This document shows, piece by piece, positions 45,208 to 57,029 of a stretch of 64,000 nt of DNA; positions within the stretch are counted from its first letter, which is position 1, and the number at the start of each line of letters is the position of its first letter. The position numbers were made by a program, and so were the translations under genes. Origin of the DNA: Cryptomeria japonica (Eukaryota; Streptophyta; Pinopsida; Cupressales; Cupressaceae); assembly GCF_030272615.1 (NCBI RefSeq), contig NC_081406.1:142137299-142201298 (forward strand), given 5' to 3'. The notes beneath the pieces are model-generated. The model searched no databases and had not been told where the DNA came from. It worked only from the letters and a program-made list of their open reading frames with translations.

Positions 45208-47687
45208 ATGCCTAAATCTGTAGTAGAGTCCTCGAAGACACCTAGTGCAGCCGAAACGTCCCGAGCTTCTAAATTAGGCATCCCTCGCAGAGGCAAAAAG
45301 ATGAAATATCAGTATCAGAGAGGAGGACTGAGGGAATCAAAGGTTCAAAGCATATGGGAAAACGTAGGTGATACTGACCTAGGCCACATTGATATTCAGG
45401 ACTTCAAAGAGAGTATTCTCCCCTAACGCCTATGGCAAGCCAAGGTGAATGATGGAAAGTGGTATCGCCCAGGCAGCAGGATTTCCCCTGTCAGTGCAGA
45501 ATTATGAGCTGGACGTGGAGGCTGCCCGACATTATCAACCAAACACCAGATTGGTAGTCCTTGAGAATATGGTCCAAGCTGACTTCACTCCTGAGGCTTT
45601 GGCGACGCATTTGACATCCCCTTCCCGAACAACCCCATAGCAACAACTATAGATGAAGCGCAAGTGGCATATGATATGAACCAAGTGCAGGACATTAATA
45701 AATGAGGAGTGATATAAGGAGAGAAGACCTCCAAGCATCAGAATTGGGAAAAAGACCCCCAGAAGCGACTTTCACAATGAGCATGCAAATATGGTCACCT
45801 TGCTCAGCCAGGTTATGGGACTCCCCCAATCAAACTTTTTTTGAGGAGTGGATGTTCTATTTTACAGAGCAGGTCTTCGCCAGGAAATCCAAGTTCGACT
45901 AGGCCCAGATCATAAGTGACAATATCCATACCCAGTTGGTCGAACTTGAAGAGAAAAAGTACTTCACCATGACATCTTATCTAGTCCATATGTTCGCCCG
46001 ACACCAACCGCTGCCAGGTTTGATCATGAAAGGTGAAATTGGGAACGGGCCCAATCAGGTGAAGGTGTACAATTGCTATCCACAATTACATTATCAGGAC
46101 ATAGCTCAGAGGGAAAAGAACAACCCTGCTTATGCTATTGGTCAGTATGAGCGTGTCAATGATGCCTTCACAATGCGCCTGGTCAGGCTGATGCAAGGGG
46201 GACTACACATAAGGCTCTCAGAGCAAGCTACCATTTTGGTACAGAGGTATGGCGCCTGATTCATTCAGTTCCCAAGATTCTCCTATATCCAAATAGCTGG
46301 CTTTGAAGGCGCTCATTTCTGACTTCCACGATATCCAACCGACAAAATAGTTCCTCTGGAAGTTGCAAGGCAGGCACGTCCGGCGAACAGTTTACTCAGA
46401 GACAAGAAGCAGTCTGGATTCGCCTTCCCTATGATTTTAGGTAACCTCGATGTCCATTTAAAGAATCCAGCTCATGCCGAAGAATCCCTTGTTGAGTTAG
46501 CCTCCTATGGCCTACAAGAATATTTCCCAAGGAAATGTTTTGATCATGACAATCTAGCGAAGAGAGCCTATGGTAGGTGCTACAGAGCAAAGGAATCAAT
46601 TGAAGATTATTGGAAAAATTGTTTTGATGACTATGAGGTCCGACGACGCGAATATTCAAGGTTAAGTGTGCAGCAAATGTGACTATATGAATACCGTCGG
46701 GTCCCGGATCAGTTAACGGATTCTGGAAATTGCTTACAAGTTCGAGAATTTGAGGCAGTAAGACATCTCTTGCCGAGCATCGATTGGTCACAAGATCCAT
46801 TCACTGATTTTGAGGCAGTTATGGCAGCCCCGGGAAGGTACACTGATCAGTGGTTACACCAACAGATTGGGCGGCTAACTCATTAAGGAGTCCAGTTCAC
46901 CTACCATATGATGGGTAGCCTTGATTCTTAGTCCTCTGAAGAAGAGGGAACCTCGAGCGCACCAAAAGAAGAGGTTGAAAAGCCCGAAAAAAGAAAGAAA
47001 GCTAAAGACAACAGAGGGACTCGGACATCTAAAAGGACAAGAAGGGAGAAGATCCTTATTAGGAGGCTAGAGGTCACTTCATCATCAAAAGACCATAGTT
47101 CCGATGATGATGCAATTGAACTAGATTATATACCTGCTTCGCCTTCCCAGAGCGATATTGATGCATTTGAAGCTGATGATCCTCCTGCACAAGACAGGCT
47201 AAATACAGAGGTGAGGGTCATTGGGTCTGGCGAACCTGAGAATCAAGTTGAGGAAGGAGAAATTCCGTCCACTCAAGGGGTTGATGTGCATGAACCCACC
47301 CAAGGGAGCCACCATGAATTGCAACTGCATAGTACTGCCAAGGATGACACCACTGTTGAAGGAGAGCAAAAGACAGATGAGACCCACGAGCCTGATAGAA
47401 CTGAAGAACAACCATCACATGGACATACCAGACAATTGTTTAGCGAAGTAGGAGAGAATCCAGCTGCAAGCAAAAAACTTGACACCTCCTCTACTCCTAT
47501 AACAGATCAGTTATAGATATGCAATGAACCAACTGAAAGCATTAAGGAGCAGAGTGGGAATTTAACCATAGCATCCGGGCAGACCATACCTCAAGATTGG
47601 TTAGTTGCTCGAGCTTAGCGAAAGGCAGCCACCAAGCCACCTATCGACTTGGAGGACATTTTCTCTCACATAGGCTCTCACGGATGA
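45208..47687 (+). pseudogene. Diverged G-family protein in G5, broken by frameshifts and stops
   Basis: Homologous to the G1 and G2 proteins but far diverged. It starts MPKSVVESS at 45208, five bases after an acceptor-like GTGTAG. Shared blocks: SIWENVGDTDLGHI, MMESGIAQAAGFP, ARHYQPNTR, RVNDAFTMRLVRLMQGGLH and LPRYPTDKIVPLEVAR. The middle has CYRAKESIEDYWKNCFDDYEVRRREYSRL. A Lys/Arg-rich stretch near 46975-47060 (KRKKAKDN, KRTRREKIL) matches the place of the nuclear-signal-like cluster in G2. An acidic, Glu/Thr-rich tail follows. Frameshifts lie near 45430 and 45660, with stops at several sites. Conservation of the N-terminal half across this distance implies long-term selection on the protein. 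Confidence 0.68.
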
Positions 47688-48229
47688 GCTTGGTGCATTG
47701 AATCTGAACATGCTGAGGTGGAATTCCTCTGATTGGTGGGATGACGACTAGGACACCACCTTTAACTTGCACTTTGTAGGTTTGATAGATGATCATGAAG
47801 GAATATTTTTTGATACTCAACATTATCCAGCTTCGGCGGTGATGATGATGATTTTCTAACTTTGATTAACTTTTTTGAAACTATCCTCTCAAAGGCTTCA
47901 ACCACGGAAGTGTAAGGTATAGATCTTGGTTTTCAAGTATCGGTGTGCCTTAGAACGAACTCTTGATGTCACCACTACTTCTTTTCTTTGGAATTCCTTC
48001 TCTGTGACTCCCTGGTGCTGTGAGAGAAGTTTTCTTCTTTGCACGATAATGCAGATCTTACGATCTTTCTCCTTTTGCTTTGCAATCACCATCTTCTCTC
48101 ATTTGCAAAACAAAACAAACATGATATCAAATACATAATATATAACTTTGATAGTTCTTCTTAACTTGACATATCCCTTGATTTTATGTGATTTGCAAGT
48201 TTGATAAGAGGATTTAGAGAGAATTCGAC
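47688..48229. other. Sequence after the G5 gene, shared with 56745-57029
   Basis: Begins with AACATGCTGAGGTGG and GACACCACC words that recur at 56747-56830 with the same order (GACATGCTGATGTGG, GACGCCACC, then ATGATCATGAAG). A GTGG-CA followed by an ATTGG box also follows the G1 and G2 genes. Probably U3-like regulatory DNA; the G5/G3 boundary falls here. Confidence 0.4.
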
Positions 48230-50470
48230 TTCATGAAGGAGCACTTGAAGTTGTTTTTCACTCGTAGAGAGGAGCTCTTGAAGATTACTCCACCTCTGAT
48301 GTCCACGAAGTTGCCCTTGTCTTTAAACTCACTCTCCTTCATTTTCTTTCATTAAATGAGCTCAACTTTAAGCTTTTAGTCATTAATTGATGACAACATG
48401 ACAAACTACTTTAGGATAGGTCTCTATAGGAATTTCGTTCTGAGAGCACTACTTATGAAATTCGCCTTGATTTTGTTTCACATGAAATGATCTTTGAATA
48501 TTCAGCCTTCATCTTCTCCACTCAAAATGACCTTTCCTTTGCATATCAAGTTCACTCTTGGAGGTCATCACATGAAATTCTCCCTCAAACTCACTCTCAA
48601 AACATGAAATCTGCTCATATACCTTGAGTTGTGAAGTTCACTCATGTACTTGAATTTTTTAAGTTCGCTGATATAGGTTAGTTCATGAAGTTCACTTTCA
48701 ATTGAAGATTAGATTGACTCAAGGTAAATATTCCTATATCACCTCTTGCACAAATGGAAGACCTTCACTCTCATTTAGGAATAGATAAAATACGCTCATC
48801 TCCTTTCAAAGATGAAGTTCACTCATGTAGGTAAGTTTATGAAGTTAGCTCATGTAGCTCAGTTTATGAAGTTCGCTCATCCTTCTCAATCCTTGAAGTT
48901 CACTTATGAGTATTTGAACATGAAGTAAATGCTATCAAATTTCCTTCATTCCTCTACTTCTAACATGAATTTCACTTTGCTCCTTCAAGTCCCCTTCACT
49001 CCTCTACTTTCAACATGAAGAAGTCCGCTCATGTCCTCCAATTCATGAAGTTTGCTCATGCTGTTGAGTTTGTGAAGTTTGTTCACATGCTGCTCAAGGT
49101 GAAGTCGCTCATCTACTTGGATTCTTGAACTTCACTCATCTTGCTCCCAACATGAAGTAAACCTCAGGAAATGATCTATTGGCAGTTTTGTATCTTATTG
49201 TGGGTAAATAATACAACTTCGCTCGTATCCTTCAACTCATGAAGGTCGCTCCTCTTGTCCAACTCATGAAGTTCGCTCCTCTTGTTTAGAACATGAAGTT
49301 TGTTTCAAGTTGAATGCTTTTAAATCTCCTTCGCTCTTCTATCATGAATTTCGCTCATATAGCTCAATTTATGAATTTCGCTCATCTACCTCAGTTTGTG
49401 AAGCTCGCTCATATATGGTGATTTGTGAAGTGCACTAATCTTCCTCAATTTGTGAAGTGCGCTCCTATACCTCCAAACATGAATTTCGCTCCTATCAGCT
49501 ACCGCATGAAGTTCGCTCTCATCACCAAGCACATGAAGTTTTCTTTCAACTCAAAATCTGTTCAAGATAAAGACTCGCACATCTTCCTTGGGCATATGAA
49601 AGAAATTCGCTTCCACTTAGGAATTCATTAAGTAAAAAAAATTCGCTCCACTAAGCAAGCTTATGAAATTCGCTCCCCTTGACTAGCACATGAAGTACGC
49701 TCCCATAGATTTGAAGATGAAGTATGCTCTTCATGCTCAAGACATGAAGTTCGGTCCTACGAGCCATCACATGAAGTTCGCTCCATTTTCCCAACTCATG
49801 AAGTTGCTTCATTTGCTCAACTCATGAAGTCTCTCTACTTGCCTTGTGCATGAAGTTAGTCCTAAATCTCACCTTTCATTATCACTTTGACTCCAAAATC
49901 ACTTTTCCCAAGAATTGAATCGGCTCAAAGCAATGTTCTTAGAAACAATATTGCAAAATCGCTCTTGATCTCTTGCACATGAAATTGCTCTTATATGCTT
50001 GAAGGTGAAGTTTGAAGTTCACTGTTGTATCATGAATCTTGAAGCCCGCTGCCCCAGGTGAGTTCATGAAGTTCACTCATCTATGTGGATTCATGAAGTT
50101 CGCTCTTCCTTGCCTATCATCATTCAAAATCATTCCCTCTTAGGCATCAAATTAGCTTCAAGGAAAATGCATCTATTTAGCTGCCTTGTATCTTGTCTTG
50201 GGTGCATTCGCTCATCTCCTCTAATTTGTAAAATTCGCTCATGTAGGCTGATTCCTGAAGTTCGCTCATATGCTTGAGTTCATGAAGTTCAGCATAGAAT
50301 TCCAGCTTTAAGTGTTTAAACCATTCCATATGAAAACACTGTCAATTTGATCTATAAGAATGCCTAAGGAGGAATTTCATTCCAAGTGGGGGCAAAGGAC
50401 AGAACCTTGAAGAAATTTGCTCCAATTGGGGAGGCACAGGACAGGTCCTAAGCAAATTTGTTGTTAGTAA
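48230..50470 (-). repeat. Dense TGAAGTTCGCTC repeat region of G3
   Basis: Several dozen copies of CATGAAGTTCGCTC or close variants (AATTTCGCTC, AAGTCGCTC) on the plus strand at irregular spacing of about 25-60 bp. The last unit (50408-50460) has a perfect 8-bp stem, AATTTGCT with AGCAAATT, around a loop containing GGACAGG. It holds the place of the hairpin arrays of G1/G2. Confidence 0.7.
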
Positions 50471-51479
50471 ACTATGATGCACTTGCTCGTTCTTCTTCAT
50501 CATTCCATTAGCTTCCCTTTGCTTTTGTATCAAACTCCAACTCTGTTTAAGGTGGTGAATCTCCTGCAGTCAGCTCTGTAAGTGCGTAGTAATGGTCTGA
50601 TCCACCCTGTTCATGTGATTGAATCTTGATATTGTCCCTTTCCCAAATATGGATATTGATGTGTGAGTCCTCCTTGAATTTGATTTGCCTTGGAGTGTAG
50701 TCTTTGACCTTCCTAATGAAATCATCTCTTTATCAGCTTTCGGTCCTCTTATCAAAACCTGAAAGATACATAATGAATCAAGAATCATGCAAATAAAACA
50801 ATCCTTCACACCCCTAATGCATCATTAATTGTGCTTTCAAAGATCAATTCAAATCTGGGCAATAACAATCTACTGATGGAATTAGTCCTTGAAATCAGTT
50901 CTGATCTGAATTTTCATCCTCAAATTTGTAGCTTTGCCTCTTTGTCTGCTGCAACTCGCTGTCTTTAGATTGCAGAGCAGATTGTATCAAATGCTTTGAT
51001 TAATGCCTTGGAATGATGATGGATGTCCTCTTATATAGACGGTGGCTGTTAAAGGGTCTGTTTTACTCTATCTTCATTAAAGTGACACATCTTCATTCAG
51101 AGGCCAGCTCCTTATTTTTTGTTGCCACACCTTGCAAGGACTGATGAGTTGGATACTTTATCTTTTAAAATTCCTAAAAAGAAAAACTTTTCTTTTCATT
51201 CAAAATTTCTGGTGGGGCTCATGCAATATCAAAGACAAAAAAAACACTTTTCATTCTCAGCCAGTGGTTAGTGGGTCCCAGCAAGAGAACTTAAGACGAA
51301 TCTATTTAATTCTCCATTTTGGAGTGTGTGGGGCCCAGCATGTGATGTGGTAAGGATAGATAAGGAAATATGAAATGTTGTGGGGAAGGGAAGAGTGGTG
51401 AGAAATGTTGGGAGCTGCTACGTGGAGAAAGGGAAGGAGAAGATGTTTGGGGAAAAGGAGACATAAGAGTGTGGAAGAT
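50471..51479 (-). other. Leader-like region of G3
   Basis: No gene. On the minus strand a TATA-like box (51037) is followed by AT-balanced sequence and an acceptor-like TTTCAG near 50762. A short minus-strand frame (50342-50533) overlaps hairpin-related sequence and is not considered a gene. Confidence 0.35.
51030..51037 (-). promoter_or_regulatory. TATA-like box near the 5' end of G3
   Basis: TATATAAG on the minus strand, about 1.26 kb from the 5' end of G3. Unlike G1, G2, G4 and G6, it lies near the 5' rather than the 3' end. Confidence 0.4.
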
Positions 51480-52030
51480 CAAGGTAGGAGATACGTGGGG
51501 GTAAGGAGGTTTAGGATGTGGGAGGTAAAAAGGGGTTGGTGAAAGGAGTTAGGATATATGAGGAGTAAAATGGAACGGGAGGTATAAAGGGGTAATGATA
51601 GGGTAGAGGGGGCTGTAGGTTATAATGGGATGGGGTTTAGGCTAGGGGAAGGAAGGTGTAGGTAAAGGGAAAGGGTAGGCTAAGGGAAGTAGAAGGGTAA
51701 GGGGTGTGAGATGGAGGGGAGAGGGTGTAGGTGTGGGTGTAGGTGAAGGGTAGTGAGTGAGTATGCTAGGATGGGAAGAGGGTTAGGTAGGTGAGGGTAT
51801 AGGTGAAGGTAGGGAGGTGAATTAGATGGAAGGGGTGATGGAGGTAAAGGTAAAGGTAAAGATAAAGGTAGGGGTAGGGTAAGGATGTGGGATGGAAGGG
51901 TAGTGGATGTAGGTGTAGGTAGAAGTAGGTGTGAATGTACATGAAGGTAGGGAGGTAGAGGAAGTGGAAAGAAGTGGAAGTAGAGAAGATGGAAGGGCTG
52001 TGGGATAGAGAGAGAGAGAGCTGTAAATGG
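51480..52030. repeat. Purine-rich (GGTAGG/GGTGAAGG) tract in G3
   Basis: About 550 bp of nearly all-purine sequence with scattered T on the plus strand, built from GGTGTAGG, GGTAAAGG, GGGAGGTA and ending in a GA run near 52009. The opposite strand is CT-rich directly downstream of the G3 start. Confidence 0.75.
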
Positions 52031-52249
52031 AAGGAAATGGAATGGGTGCGCTCAGGTTTGGGCATCCACTGACAGTGCTGGGAGAAGCAGGTTGAAGGCT
52101 TTGGGGGGCCGAGGAAATGTTGAACCTCACTTCATCTCAAAGAGTGAAATTTGACCAGCTTTTGAGCAACTACATGCAAAAGGTTAATAGCAAAGACTCG
52201 ACAACAACTAACAACTAAGCTAAGACAACTATCCTAGAAAGCGAAGAAG

Positions 52250-52296
52250 GGAGGGTCCCCATTTGCAATGGAGCGAAGTGTGAATACCTCACAACA
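52250..52296 (-). other. 5'-terminal double hairpin of G3
   Basis: Minus strand: TGTGA-GGTAT-TCACA, then CTCCATT-GCA-AATGGGG with one T-G pair. Confidence 0.75.
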
Positions 52297-52301
52297 CTAT
52301 C

Positions 52302-53236
52302 ATGGGCTAATCGACTGATCTTGAAGGTCAAGTTAAACAGGGGACATTACAAAGATCAAAGTAAAGATGATGATAGTTCAAACATAAAGAAAACCTTAGA
52401 ATGAAGGTGAACACAGAAGATTCCACACCAAGGAGTGATAAGTTCAATGGAGAAATTGTTCTAATCATCTTGAATTTCCTTCAAAAATCCAAGATTAAGG
52501 TATCAACACCTCTTCATCATGGGGAATCAAATCTGCAAGGCAAGCTAAGGTGGCATCCTAGTCATCAATCGACCAATCCAAGGGTTCCAAGTCAGATATG
52601 TCCAGGTACAATGAACCAGACTCAACAACTGAAAGATTTTTTCTCATTAGTTATCCAAAACATTGTAATTTTCTCATTGGCCAAAAGGAGTTTTTTTTGC
52701 AATTAACCCTTATTAGGGTTTAATCTGTTAATCTTGGCCACTGATCTTGGATCAATCTGGATCGTTGCTTTGTAATGGGGTGCCTATATAAGCCCTCCTC
52801 TCATTTGTAAAGGGAGAGATTTCTGAGAAATTGTTGTAGCGATACTTCTTAAGTGCGAAGACATAATTCATTGTTCAATTGTTGGTGAATCTTGTCTACT
52901 TTTGCAAGTTAGCATGGTTTATTGGCTCTCCATAGAATAGATTTCATTTTCAAGTTGTTAGATTGAATGAAGGATTTGATAGAATTGCTCAATCTGGAAC
53001 ATCGTGTTCATACTTTTGATAATTGGATGATTTTCAAATATTGTGCAAAGTTAGCTTGAACCAGCAAATGAAACTTAACTTCTATCGCTTTATTCATTGT
53101 TCAAAAAGTTGATGAATATGAGCAATATGAAAATCTTTTGAATTCCTTAGAAGATAGCACTATTATTGTGTTGTTGTTGAATTTGGCGAAACAAGAATTG
53201 GTTTTGATTTCACATTCGCAATTTCCGTCTCCGGAG
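52302..53236 (+). mobile_element. G6: 3' portion of a further G-family element (first piece)
   Basis: Has a GTGGCATCC/CCAATCC box, CTTATTAGGGTTTAATC, and TATATAAGCCCTC at 52785, the same promoter-like words as in G2. It continues at 56298-56686 after G4 and ends with the family terminal box and CAACA. The distance from TATA to the end (without G4) is about 840 bp, as in other copies. Its 5' part is not identified; upstream is the G3 insertion and then gag-D. Confidence 0.6.
52785..52792 (+). promoter_or_regulatory. TATA-like box of G6
   Basis: TATATAAG followed by CCCTCCTCTC, nearly identical to the G2 box. Confidence 0.5.
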
Positions 53237-53283
53237 TGTTGTGCGTACTACACACCCATCCCAGTCTTGGACAGGGAACCCCC
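53237..53283 (+). other. 5'-terminal double hairpin of G4
   Basis: TGTG-CGTACTA-CACA, then CCCAGTC-TTG-GACAGGG with one A-A mismatch. The arms differ from all other copies but remain paired. Confidence 0.7.
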
Positions 53284-53339
53284 AGTTTGTGCCTGTCTGT
53301 CCCAGCGGAAGGAGGAGATTTGAAAGTCCAAGTCAAGTG

Positions 53340-54880
53340 CTGCTAAAACCAAATTCGGCCTCTAGGGCCATATTGCGAACTCAAAGGCTCTAAAATCGGC
53401 CCGAAAGGCCGAAATATGAGATGGTTCATAAACTCTCAAAATGGTTCATTTGGCCGAAAACATCAAGGAATCCCCAAAGCTCGCGAAATAGGCTTTCTTA
53501 GCCAAAGTTCCCAAACTCACAAAGTTAACTAGATACTCGAAACCCTAGTCACGCAACCATATACTGAGTTCATCAAATTCGCCAAAGTATCTTAAGCCGA
53601 AATGAACACATCAAAATTGCAAAAATGAGGAAAGCCCTAAAATTCAAAAACGTTATAAGTCTCAAATTCAGCCTAAAAGGCCTAACTGAGAAATCGTGCC
53701 TCATTCATAGGTCAAAGTTGGCTTTCGAAGTTCCTATTTAAGCCGAAAAACTTAGCAAAATGCAAAATCGCTCTTTCTCATTTAGCCCGAAAACACTCAA
53801 AGTCTCAAAATCGGCCTTATGGCCCGAAATGCGAGTTTCAAGCTTGCAAAAAGTCCTTCTGGCCCGAAATTGCAAAATAGGAAGGGCATTTTAACTTTTA
53901 AAGTTTGCAAAATGCCTCTTTAGGCCGAATTTTGAAAATGCGAAGTAGGGAAAACGTTATAACTAAAAAACTTTTCAAAATGCCTCTTTAGGCCGAAAAT
54001 CGCAAGGTGAAAGGAAAGGCGTTATTTTTATAAAGTTTGAAAAGGTGCTAAGTTAGCTGAAAATTGCAAAAAGGAGAAAATCGCGATTTTAACCCTCTAG
54101 AGCCGAAAATGAGAAGCAAAATACAAGTCGCGCATCTTCCCTATTTGACCCGAAAAATCACCAAAGCTTTGCAAAATAGACTTTTGACCCGAAAATGCAA
54201 GTAATGAGGCATCGCGTCATCTTTACGAACTTTGCAAAATGGCCAAAAACCCAAAAATGACAAGGCATTTTAATTTTGCAAAAGGGCCTTTTAGCCCGGA
54301 AATGACTTAAGCTTCCAAAAGCGGCATCCAAGCCGAAATTGATAGGGCACAAGCTCACAAAATAAAGAGTCCAAGTTCAAAAAAAGGCTCTAAGGCCCGA
54401 AAACCATTCATGCCTGCAAATCCCGAAAACTTTAGAAGACAACTCAACATAAACTCACTAAATCGCCCTCTAAGCTTAAAATGGAAAATAAACAAAACTC
54501 ACGAAAATTGATAAGGCGTTTTAAAATAGACCTTTTCAAAAGGCCCTTTTAGCCCGAAAATGCGATATAAAGAGCATTCTAACTTTCAGAAAAGTTTGCA
54601 AAGTGAGCCTTCAAACCAAATTTGAAAATGAGGCGAAGCGTTTAACTAAAAAAAAACCTTTTCAAAATGTCTTCCAACCCAAAATTGCCAGAGGGGAGGT
54701 TAAAACTTAAAAGGTAAATCTTGCAAAACCTCCAGTTTTCTCGAAATTCTAGGACTTAGGTGATTAAAGGTGAAATCACACGAAATTTCGCAAGGATGCG
54801 TTAAAATGGAAAGCCAAAATCTCACATTTTAGGTGAGGCATTCGAGACGACATTTAAAAGATACATCTCACAAAAAGCTT
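53340..54880 (+). repeat. GGCCCGAAA-rich array of G4
   Basis: Repeated TTTAGCCCGAAAATGC, GGCCGAAAT and TTTGCAAAATG words with variable spacing. Some form short stems, for example TCGGCC-CGAAA-GGCCGA near 53396. Confidence 0.65.
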
Positions 54881-55493
54881 CTCGAGCCAGACGTTAAAAT
54901 TTAATGTTTGATTAATTAAATTAATTTTAATTTTTCAAATTAATTTATTAAAATGAGATTAATTGTCCACAGGTCGAAGGCATCGTCTCGAATAACCAGG
55001 AGAAGGCCTGAAACGTCAAGGAGCCAAGCGCTGAAACCTGAAGAAGAAGATGCACGAACGCGCTGCAAAAGCACGAGATTTGAACCGAGCATTGGGAAGC
55101 ATGCCACCGGACCACAAAGCTGAAATCCACCACCGGGACCAAAGACCAAAGAAAACTTCGAATGCGGCAAGTTTATGCAATCTCAGGAAAAGTGCACAGC
55201 TGGATTTAATTCCAGAAGTTCAGTTTTTGAAAACTGAAACTGTTTTATTGTAAAACTGCCTGTAGGCCCCACTTGGATATTTCGAAACAAAGGGGAAACA
55301 GGTTAGTTGTGGACAGTTATGTCCAACTACTAGATAGACTTGAAATAAAGCCAATAGTGGCAGGTAGTTGGAATTATGGTTGGTTGGATAATTGAGAATT
55401 GAATAGGCATGGGTTAAAGCTGCCAGTTTCTGGAAGGCAGATCAAGACCCTTGGATGCAGCCCATCCTAGCCTCTGATTCATATTGTAAATTC

Positions 55494-55502
55494 TATAAAA
55501 GG
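55494..55502 (+). promoter_or_regulatory. TATA-like box of G4
   Basis: TATAAAAGG, 799 bp before the 3' end of G4. Confidence 0.5.
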
Positions 55503-56297
55503 CAGAGGCCTTTCTTTTGTAAAGGCTTATACAATTAAAGTTAGAGGGTTAGATTTTAGAAGTTACAATAGGTTAGATCTTACCAGTAGCATAGAGATGC
55601 TGCAGAAATTGTTGTAATAGGCAGCTGAAATTAATATATAGACATTGATTTGGTATTTATTGTCTTGTTTTCATCCTGTTTGCATAATTTCTTTCAGTAT
55701 TTTAGATAGATCTTTCTGTTTTGGGTGTGCAGGTATTTGATAGATTCAAGCTCATACCATTGAGGATATACTGATTGTGTATCCATTTGTATGGTTAACC
55801 TGAGCCTTTAATTGTGCTTAATTCAATTGCAGGTGTCCGTCTGAGCTGCGCCAGAATTGGGTGCTTAGTCGTGTGTTTGCGGTCTAAAAATCTTCCAAGT
55901 CCCCTTGAAGATTGCACCGTTCCTGCAAGGTTGTGAGCTATTCTAGCCAAGCAGGGATTGGTTATGTTGAATCCATCTACCCGCATACCAATCTTGTTAG
56001 TTTTAGATCTCCTATCCCTTCCCTTTTGATTTTATTACGCAGTTCGAGAATCACAGCAAACTAGCTTGTTGCAAAAATCCTAAGACACCTTGTGCTCCCA
56101 GCAAAACACATCAAACTACTAAGCTATCCTGCAGTCAAGACCTGACAACCAAAACATTGAGGTCATCCCCATTGATCAAATTCACACAACATTAGGGATT
56201 TCCTTATCTCAAGAGAGGATAGGACTCTTAGTATCTCTATTCTGCATTGGCCAGATGAGGTCGTAAGTTTCGCGACTTTAGACATGTCAACACGAAG

Positions 56298-56686
56298 TTC
56301 ATAGGATTAGATTAAGATTAGAATTATCTTCCTAAACCCTCCCCCTTTTTTCCCTTCTTTTCCAAGTCTTAGTAGAAGTAGGATTGAAAAGAGCTCATTG
56401 CAAAATCATTCCAAAAAAAGAAGAAAGTTATAAGTGTCAGGAATCACAACCCTTGGATTGATTCACTCCTCGAACAATTATGTGAGTCCCCCTTGAGATT
56501 ACCAGCAAATCACAACAAACCAACTAAGACTATCCACATGAATCTAGAACCTTGGAATCGTCTTTGTGATCACACAGTTCGTCTGCTTAGCACATAGAAG
56601 ATTTTGATCAAGAGAGAATAAGATATCTCTAGGTATTTTATTTTGAGTTGTGCGTGCATTAAAAACACACCATCAAGTAAACAACA
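56298..56686 (+). mobile_element. G6: terminal piece after G4
   Basis: Contains ATCAAGAGAGAATAAGATATC and GGTATTTTATTTTG near 56605-56645, the family 3' box, and ends GTAAACAACA at 56686. The next bases, ATATT, would be its right target duplication; no matching left copy was found. Confidence 0.55.
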
Positions 56687-57029
56687 ATATTTGATGAAGT
56701 GTCATGTGTCACTTGATCCTTCTTTGAATGAGTCAAGTTCAATGAACTTAGACATGCTGATGTGGCATTTCCTGATTGACTGTTGATGAATAGGACGCCA
56801 CCTCACCTTGCTCCTCATGTAGATCATCATGAAGAGTTTGTGATTGAGCAATATCTCTTGAAACTCAACATAATACAATTGTTCAATCTGATGAAGATGG
56901 GTCATATTCCCAAATTGCATCATCTTTGATGATCAAGCAAACTTTTTGACTTTGCTTAACTCTTCTAAAACTATTTGCTTCCTTGATCACATTCACAATT
57001 TCATCTTGACACTCAGGAATATAACATTA
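56687..57029. other. Sequence related to 47690-47900, before gag-E
   Basis: Shares GACATGCTGATGTGG and ATCATCATGAAG blocks with the region after the G5 gene. A short minus-strand frame overlaps it, but I cannot assign a function. Confidence 0.35.

Larger units (their letters stand above)
43479..48087 (+). mobile_element. G5: plus-strand G-family element nested in G3 (right end uncertain)
   Basis: Starts TGTTGTGCGTTGCACAC with both terminal hairpins, followed by a TTCGCC/CGAAA-rich array (43690-44980) and the diverged G-family gene (45208-47687). The left flank is CAATC; a CAATC at 48083-48087 is a candidate right duplication, but the sequence before it ends CTTTG rather than CA. The 3' boundary is therefore not established. 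Confidence 0.5.
42726..52296 (-). mobile_element. G3: 9.6-kb TG...CA element of the G family, minus orientation, with nested G5
   Basis: On the minus strand it starts TGTTGTGAGG at 52296 and ends CACATCAACA at 42726, with perfect CTATC duplications. Its 5' part has the double hairpin, a pyrimidine-rich stretch (minus strand, 52030-51480), a TATA-like box (51037), an untranslated-looking region and a dense TTCGCTC repeat region (50460-48230). Its 3' end (42726-43478) resembles the 3' end of G1. A plus-strand relative, G5, lies between 43479 and about 48.1 kb. No gene of G3 itself was recognised. Confidence 0.72.
53237..56292 (+). mobile_element. G4: 3.1-kb short member of the G family, no gene
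   Basis: Starts TGTTGTGCGTAC and ends GACATGTCAACA. Flanks are CGGAG (53232-53236) and CGAAG (56293-56297), a 5-bp duplication with one G-to-A change. It contains the double hairpin, a GGCC/CGAAA-rich array (53340-54880), an AT-rich spacer, a TATA-like box at 55494 and the conserved 3' box near 56210. No coding region is present. It inserted into G6. Confidence 0.78.

Noticed and set aside
43474-48087. CAATC duplication as proof of G5 boundaries
   Set aside because: The candidate right end is not preceded by CA, so the match may be chance; the boundary is reported as uncertain.
51766-52130. Pro/Ser/Leu-rich minus-strand frames in the purine tract of G3
   Set aside because: Produced by CT-rich simple sequence; no domain and no start context.
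54901-55253. Small open frames in the 3' part of G4
   Set aside because: Short, unconserved and overlapping on both strands; no similarity to the G-family gene.
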